From Wenzhouxiangella sp. (GTDB lineage: Bacteria; Pseudomonadota; Gammaproteobacteria; Xanthomonadales; Wenzhouxiangellaceae), in assembly GCA_007119095.1 (NCBI GenBank), contig SKQI01000114.1:1-11086 (forward strand): a stretch of 11,086 nucleotides of DNA, written 5' to 3'. Positions within the stretch are counted from its first letter, which is position 1, and every line of letters begins with the position of its first letter. The notes beneath the pieces are model-generated. The model did no database searches, had not been told where the DNA came from, and saw only the letters and a program-made list of their open reading frames with translations. This document shows positions 8,027 to 11,086 of the stretch, one piece after another. A program made the translations under genes and the position numbers.

Positions 8027-8091
8027 ATGCCTTCACAAAATAAGAAACCTGAGACTTGGCAATGCCTGAGCGACAGTGCGTACCCTGGCAG

Positions 8092-9120
8092 TCAGTTTTG
8101 ATGGCGGCCCGCGACCAGCAACTCTGCGATTTGAACTGCATTGAGCGCGGCACCCTTGCGAACATTGTCAGCAACCACCCAGAAATCAATACCTTGGGGA
8201 TGACTCAAGTCCCGTCGTAGCCGACACACCCAGACATCGTCCTTGCCGGTAGCGTGGGTCAACGGGGTCGCCAGCTCAGTTCCGGAAAGCAAGCTTACGC
8301 CGGGCGAGGATGCCAGCACGGCGGATATTTCGTCTACCGAAATTGGCTTGACAGTCTCCAGGTGGACCGCTTCACCGTGACCGATGAAGACCGGCACGCG
8401 GACCGCCGTTGCGTTGACCAGGATGTCAGCACTGCTCAGGATACGCTGGGTTTCGCGGTGCATTTTCATTTCTTCGCGGGTATACCCGTTGTCTTCGAAA
8501 ACGTCGATTGCCGGCAGCACATTGAAGGCGATCGGCAGATCGAAGACCTCCGGCTCGGGGTCGCGGAAATTGAAACGATCGGCGCATTGCCGTCCCAGCT
8601 CCTCCATCGCTGCACGCCCGGCACCGGATACCGACTGGTATGTGCAAACGTTGATTCGCGCAACACCCGCCTTGCGGTGAATAGGGGCCACCGCCAGCAG
8701 CATCTGGATGGTCGAACAGTTAGGGTTGGCGATGATACCGCTTTCGAAATCCTTCAACACTTCGCCATTGACTTCGGGCACCACCAACGGCACTTCGGGG
8801 TCCATCCGGAAATGCGAGGTGTTGTCGATGACGATGCAGCCGGCCGCCGCGGCGCGCGGCGCATGCTCGGCCGACACGCTGCCACCGGCCGAAAACAGGG
8901 CAAAATCCCAGCCCTTGAAGTCGAAAGTCGCCAGATCATCAACCACCACCGACTTCCGTCCGAAAGACACCTCGCGCCCCACCGACTGGCTACTGGCCAG
9001 GGCAGCGATCTCGGCAATTGGAAATTTCCGCTCGGCCAGAATCTCGAGCATGGCCTCGCCGACGGCTCCGGTTGCGCCGACCACGGCGACGCGGTAGCCG
9101 TTTTGTGTGGGTGTTGTCAT
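8092..9120 (-). CDS. asd: Asd, aspartate-semialdehyde dehydrogenase
   Basis: NADPH-dependent enzyme that reduces beta-aspartyl phosphate to aspartate semialdehyde, the branch-point for lysine, diaminopimelate (cell wall), methionine and threonine. The 342 residues open with the Rossmann motif VAVVGATGAVGEAML. The catalytic cysteine C135 lies in IIANPNCSTIQM, TYQSVSGAGR follows, and the probable general base H248 with substrate-binding R241 lies in RVPVFIGHGEAVHLE. The RVPV-GH form marks the shorter class found in many Gram-positives and some gammaproteobacteria, not the E. coli-type sequence. Because C135 and H248 are both present, it should be an active enzyme and not the Usg-1 paralogue that accompanies asd in Pseudomonas. 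The ATG at 9120 is the natural start before the Rossmann strand, but no Shine-Dalgarno is visible. The gene lies between aroC (206-nt gap) and fimV (120-nt gap). Confidence 0.96.
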   Translation of the reverse strand: MTTPTQNGYRVAVVGATGAVGEAMLEILAERKFPIAEIAALASSQSVGREVSFGRKSVVVDDLATFDFKGWDFALFSAGGSVSAEHAPRAAAAGCIVIDNTSHFRMDPEVPLVVPEVNGEVLKDFESGIIANPNCSTIQMLLAVAPIHRKAGVARINVCTYQSVSGAGRAAMEELGRQCADRFNFRDPEPEVFDLPIAFNVLPAIDVFEDNGYTREEMKMHRETQRILSSADILVNATAVRVPVFIGHGEAVHLETVKPISVDEISAVLASSPGVSLLSGTELATPLTHATGKDDVWVCRLRRDLSHPQGIDFWVVADNVRKGAALNAVQIAELLVAGRHQN

Positions 9121-9165
9121 GGTGCTTGTAGATGCTTATTTGAGAAGCCAGGTCGAATGCTAACC

Positions 9166-9216
9166 GGGATGGGATGGGGAGGGGAAGAGGAGAAGGGAGG
9201 AAGGGGGGAAGAGGAG
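9166..9216 (+). repeat. G-rich homopurine tract with G-quadruplex motif
   Basis: Bases 9176-9216 are an uninterrupted run of 41 purines on the plus strand. Its left end joins GGG-AT-GGG-AT-GGGG-A-GGGG (9166-9184), four G-runs with loops of 2, 2 and 1, which meets the usual G-quadruplex pattern. Further GGG and GGGGGG runs follow. The tract begins 46 bases upstream of the asd ATG. The G-rich strand is the template for asd transcription, so the RNA would be C/U-rich. Confidence 0.75.
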
Positions 9217-9292
9217 TTTTGGTGGAAACTGCTAGTGCAGCGATTCAATTGGACTGATGGCGTTGGATTCAACATGGACCCCTACAACTCAT

Positions 9293-9321
9293 GAACCGAT
9301 GAACCCGGAAACCGGAACCCG
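9293..9321 (+). repeat. Short imperfect tandem heptamer repeat
   Basis: Three adjacent 7-base units read GAACCCG, GAAACCG, GAACCCG (9301-9321), preceded by a related GAACCGAT (9293-9300). The repeat sits directly after the aroC stop in the direction of transcription. It contains a small CCGG-AAA-CCGG inverted repeat, too short to be a confident terminator. Its function is unknown. Confidence 0.45.
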
Positions 9322-9326
9322 TGCCT

Positions 9327-10418
9327 TTATCCCGTCACCCGCGGCGTCTGTGCCGGCACGTCGCCACATTGAGCACGATGCAGCAGAATGTGATCCAGCA
9401 GGGTCAGGGCCAGCATCGCTTCGACGATGGGGACGGCGCGAATGCCGACACAGGGGTCATGGCGGCCGGTGGTGATGATTTCAACCGGTTTGCCCTCGGT
9501 ATCCACGGTCCTGCCCGGCAGGCGCAGCGAGGATGTGGGTTTGAAGGCAACCGATAGTTCAACCGGCTGGCCAGAGGCGATGCCGCCAAGAATGCCGCCG
9601 GCGTGATTGGACAGAAAGCCTTCGGGGGTGATTTCATCGCGGTGTTCGGTGCCCTTGTGGGCAACGCTGGCAAAGCCTGCGCCGATTTCAACTCCCTTGG
9701 TTGCATTGATACTCATCATCGCCGCGGCCAGATCGCCATCGAGCTTGGCATAGACCGGTGCGCCGATGCCGACCGGCACACCGGTTGCCCGGGCCCGGAC
9801 CAGCGCACCCACCGAATCACCGGATTTCCACAGCGCTTTCATGTATTCCTCCAGATCAGGAACACGCTTCTCATCCGGGCAGAAGAACGGGTTGTCGTTG
9901 ATCACCGCGGCATCGAAGCTCTCATCGCAGACCAGTTCCCCGAGCTGCCCCAGCCAGCCGACAATCTCGACGCCGTAGTGCAGCTTCAGATACTTGCGCG
10001 CCAGCGCCCCGGCCGCCACCCGCATTGTCGTCTCGCGCGCCGAGGAACGGCCGCCGCCGCGGTAATCGCGGATGCCGTACTTGTGGTGATAGGTATAGTC
10101 GGCGTGTCCTGGCCGGAACTGGGCAGCAATTTTCGTGTAGTCCTTGGACCGGGCGTCGGTGTTGTAGATCAACAACGCGATCGGCGTGCCGGTCGTCTTA
10201 CCCTCGAACATGCCGGAAAGAATCTGCACATCCTCGGCCTCCTTGCGCTGCGAGGTCCAGCGACTCTGCCCGGTCGCCCGCCGCATCAGCTCATCGCGGA
10301 TCTCCTCAGCGGTGATTTCAAACCCCGGCGGAAACCCGTCAATCACACAACCAATCGCCGGCCCATGGCTCTCGCCGAAGGTGGTGACGGTCAGAACGCG
10401 GCCGAAGGAATTGGACAT
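9327..10418 (-). CDS. aroC: AroC, chorismate synthase
   Basis: Converts 5-enolpyruvylshikimate 3-phosphate to chorismate, the last shikimate-pathway step, using reduced FMN as a non-consumed cofactor. The 363-residue length is normal for bacterial AroC. Family signatures are all present: SFGRVLTVTTFGESHG at the N-terminus (H18), FRPGHADYTYHHKY (H105 probably the second catalytic histidine), GGGRSSARETTMRVAAGA at 121-138, GDSVGALV, and GRHDPCVGIRAVPIVEAM near 319-336. The start ATG at 10418 gives the expected first residues, MSNSFGR. It is preceded by only a weak CAGG about 8-9 nt upstream and lies 29 nt after the ETF-QO stop, so the two could share a transcript. Its product chorismate feeds the tryptophan branch served by trpFBA downstream and the folate branch that reaches FolC. 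Confidence 0.98.
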   Translation of the reverse strand: MSNSFGRVLTVTTFGESHGPAIGCVIDGFPPGFEITAEEIRDELMRRATGQSRWTSQRKEAEDVQILSGMFEGKTTGTPIALLIYNTDARSKDYTKIAAQFRPGHADYTYHHKYGIRDYRGGGRSSARETTMRVAAGALARKYLKLHYGVEIVGWLGQLGELVCDESFDAAVINDNPFFCPDEKRVPDLEEYMKALWKSGDSVGALVRARATGVPVGIGAPVYAKLDGDLAAAMMSINATKGVEIGAGFASVAHKGTEHRDEITPEGFLSNHAGGILGGIASGQPVELSVAFKPTSSLRLPGRTVDTEGKPVEIITTGRHDPCVGIRAVPIVEAMLALTLLDHILLHRAQCGDVPAQTPRVTG

Positions 10419-10447
10419 GGTCGGAGCCTGCAGGTTGGTAGCGATGA

Positions 10448-11086
10448 TTAAAGATTCGTGTAATTGGGCCCCGAGCCACCCTCGGGCGTCACCCAGTTGA
10501 TCACCTGATACGGATCAGCAATATCACAGGTCTTGCAATGCACGCAGTTGGCGGCGTTGATCTGGATGCGCTTGCCGGCCTCGTCCTCGACTTTTTCGTA
10601 GACATTGGCCGGGCAGAAACGGGTGCAGGGGTTGCCGTATTCCTCTTCACACTTCGTGAAACAGACGTCCGGCTCAACGATCTTCAGGTGAATCGGCTGG
10701 TCTTCGTCATGGGCGGTGGCGGCGAAGTAGACCGAGGCCAGGCGGTCGCGCGGCGGCAGCTCACGGTCGACCCAGTCGTACTCGAACCCATCCTGGTCCA
10801 GACGGCGGTATTGCTCATGGTCGGCATGGTTGCTCAGGGTGCGTGGCAGTCGGCCGCCGGTGACGGTCTCGATGGCCGCCGTGGTCATGCCGCGCCAGAA
10901 GCCCTTGTTGAAGCCCGGGCGAATATTGCGCACCTTCTTCAGCTCGGCGACGATGTCGGAAGCGCGCAGCCGCGCATCGAAGCCTTCGGCAGACAGCTTG
11001 TCGGCCAGGTGCTCGGCGGCCAGCATGCCGGATTTCATCGCCTGGTGGGTGCCCTTGATCTTGGGCACGTTGAGCAGGCCGGCCGA
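10448..11086 (-). CDS. Electron-transfer flavoprotein-ubiquinone oxidoreductase, C-terminal part (5'-truncated by window edge)
   Basis: ETF-QO (ETFDH in eukaryotes) sits on the inner membrane and passes electrons from reduced ETF, loaded by acyl-CoA and amine dehydrogenases, to ubiquinone through FAD and a 4Fe-4S cluster. The window carries the last 212 residues of a protein normally about 540-550 long; the frame is open to base 11086, and the GTG at 11068 is an internal valine. It begins in the flavoprotein region with SAGLLNVPKIKGTHQAMKSG. The ferredoxin-like C-terminus has cluster ligands at window residues C158 (RFCPANVYE), C181, C184 and C187 (NCVHCKTCDI), and ends in the hallmark VTPEGGSGPNYTNL. 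Three more cysteines (142, 146, 154) precede the cluster. aroC starts 29 nt downstream. The FixC group lacks this fused ferredoxin domain, so ETF-QO is the firm call. Confidence 0.96.
   Translation of the reverse strand, partial: SAGLLNVPKIKGTHQAMKSGMLAAEHLADKLSAEGFDARLRASDIVAELKKVRNIRPGFNKGFWRGMTTAAIETVTGGRLPRTLSNHADHEQYRRLDQDGFEYDWVDRELPPRDRLASVYFAATAHDEDQPIHLKIVEPDVCFTKCEEEYGNPCTRFCPANVYEKVEDEAGKRIQINAANCVHCKTCDIADPYQVINWVTPEGGSGPNYTNL

Larger units (their letters stand above)
9121..9326. other. Non-coding aroC-asd intergenic region
   Basis: This 206-base gap contains no convincing gene. It carries the G-rich purine tract (9166-9216) and a short heptamer repeat (9293-9321), listed separately. 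A weak promoter candidate for asd reads TTAGCA (9158-9163), a 17-base spacer, and AATAAG (9135-9140) on the minus strand, each four of six to consensus. It would leave a leader of only a few bases. No clear stem-loop plus T-run terminator follows the aroC stop, so asd may also be transcribed from aroC. Confidence 0.5.

Noticed and set aside
8045..8091. Possible intrinsic terminator after asd
   Set aside because: There is a small GGC-ATT-GCC hairpin and nearby T-rich sequence, but the stem is only three pairs and is not directly followed by a T-run.
8254..9294. A 346-codon open frame on the plus strand, antisense to asd
   Set aside because: It lies almost wholly opposite asd, whose protein is clearly recognisable. 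The translation resembles no family, is rich in His, Arg and Gly as expected of a GC-rich antisense frame, and its end reads through the purine tract.
9603..10451. A 282-codon open frame on the plus strand opposite aroC
   Set aside because: It is a shadow of aroC; no recognisable domain and no ribosome site that would make it a real gene.
1..11086. A hidden defence, mobile or otherwise new system
   Set aside because: Coding sequence for known core genes fills nearly the whole window. The two gaps of note (206 and 120 bases) hold no gene, no transposase, no CRISPR-type spaced repeats and no RNA gene that I can recognise.

Overview
The window is a stretch of core chromosome from what looks like a gammaproteobacterium of moderately high GC, with every recognised gene on the minus strand. 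Reading in the direction of transcription (high to low coordinates) the order is: the C-terminal part of electron-transfer flavoprotein-ubiquinone oxidoreductase, aroC, asd, fimV, truA, trpF, trpB, trpA, accD and the N-terminal four fifths of folC. A fimV-truA-trpF-(trpBA)-accD-folC order with asd upstream is known from Pseudomonas and Xanthomonas relatives. The trpB-trpA insertion between trpF and accD and the aroC-asd pairing point to Xanthomonadales or a close lineage such as Wenzhouxiangella. That placement is inference from gene order and protein motifs, not from a search.

Region 10448-11086 holds the iron-sulfur end of a membrane dehydrogenase that feeds electrons from ETF to ubiquinone. 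Region 8092-10418 holds two amino-acid biosynthesis enzymes, chorismate synthase and aspartate-semialdehyde dehydrogenase. They are separated by a 206-base non-coding gap that carries a striking G-rich homopurine tract. Region 7972-8091 is the fimV leader, with a good extended -10 promoter and a Shine-Dalgarno site. Region 5422-7971 encodes a FimV/HubP-type polar hub protein: signal peptide, FimV N-terminal domain, LysM, Pro-rich and coiled-coil segments, one membrane span, and a very acidic cytoplasmic tail ending in the FimV C-terminal motif.

Region 1-5421 is a tightly packed operon downstream of fimV. Spacings are 3 nt (fimV/truA), 4-nt overlap (truA/trpF), 8-nt overlap (trpF/trpB), 4-nt overlap (trpB/trpA), 4-nt overlap (trpA/accD) and 7 nt (accD/folC). 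This implies one transcript with coupled translation that joins tRNA pseudouridylation, late tryptophan synthesis, fatty-acid synthesis and folate synthesis. aroC supplies chorismate, the common precursor of tryptophan and of the p-aminobenzoate used before the FolC step, so the cluster is loosely linked metabolically.

I see no rRNA, tRNA, CRISPR, insertion sequence, prophage or defence genes, and no convincing new system. The points worth a second look are the purine tract upstream of asd, the coupled operon architecture with three TTG starts, a substitution next to the TrpA active site, and the FimV acidic tail.
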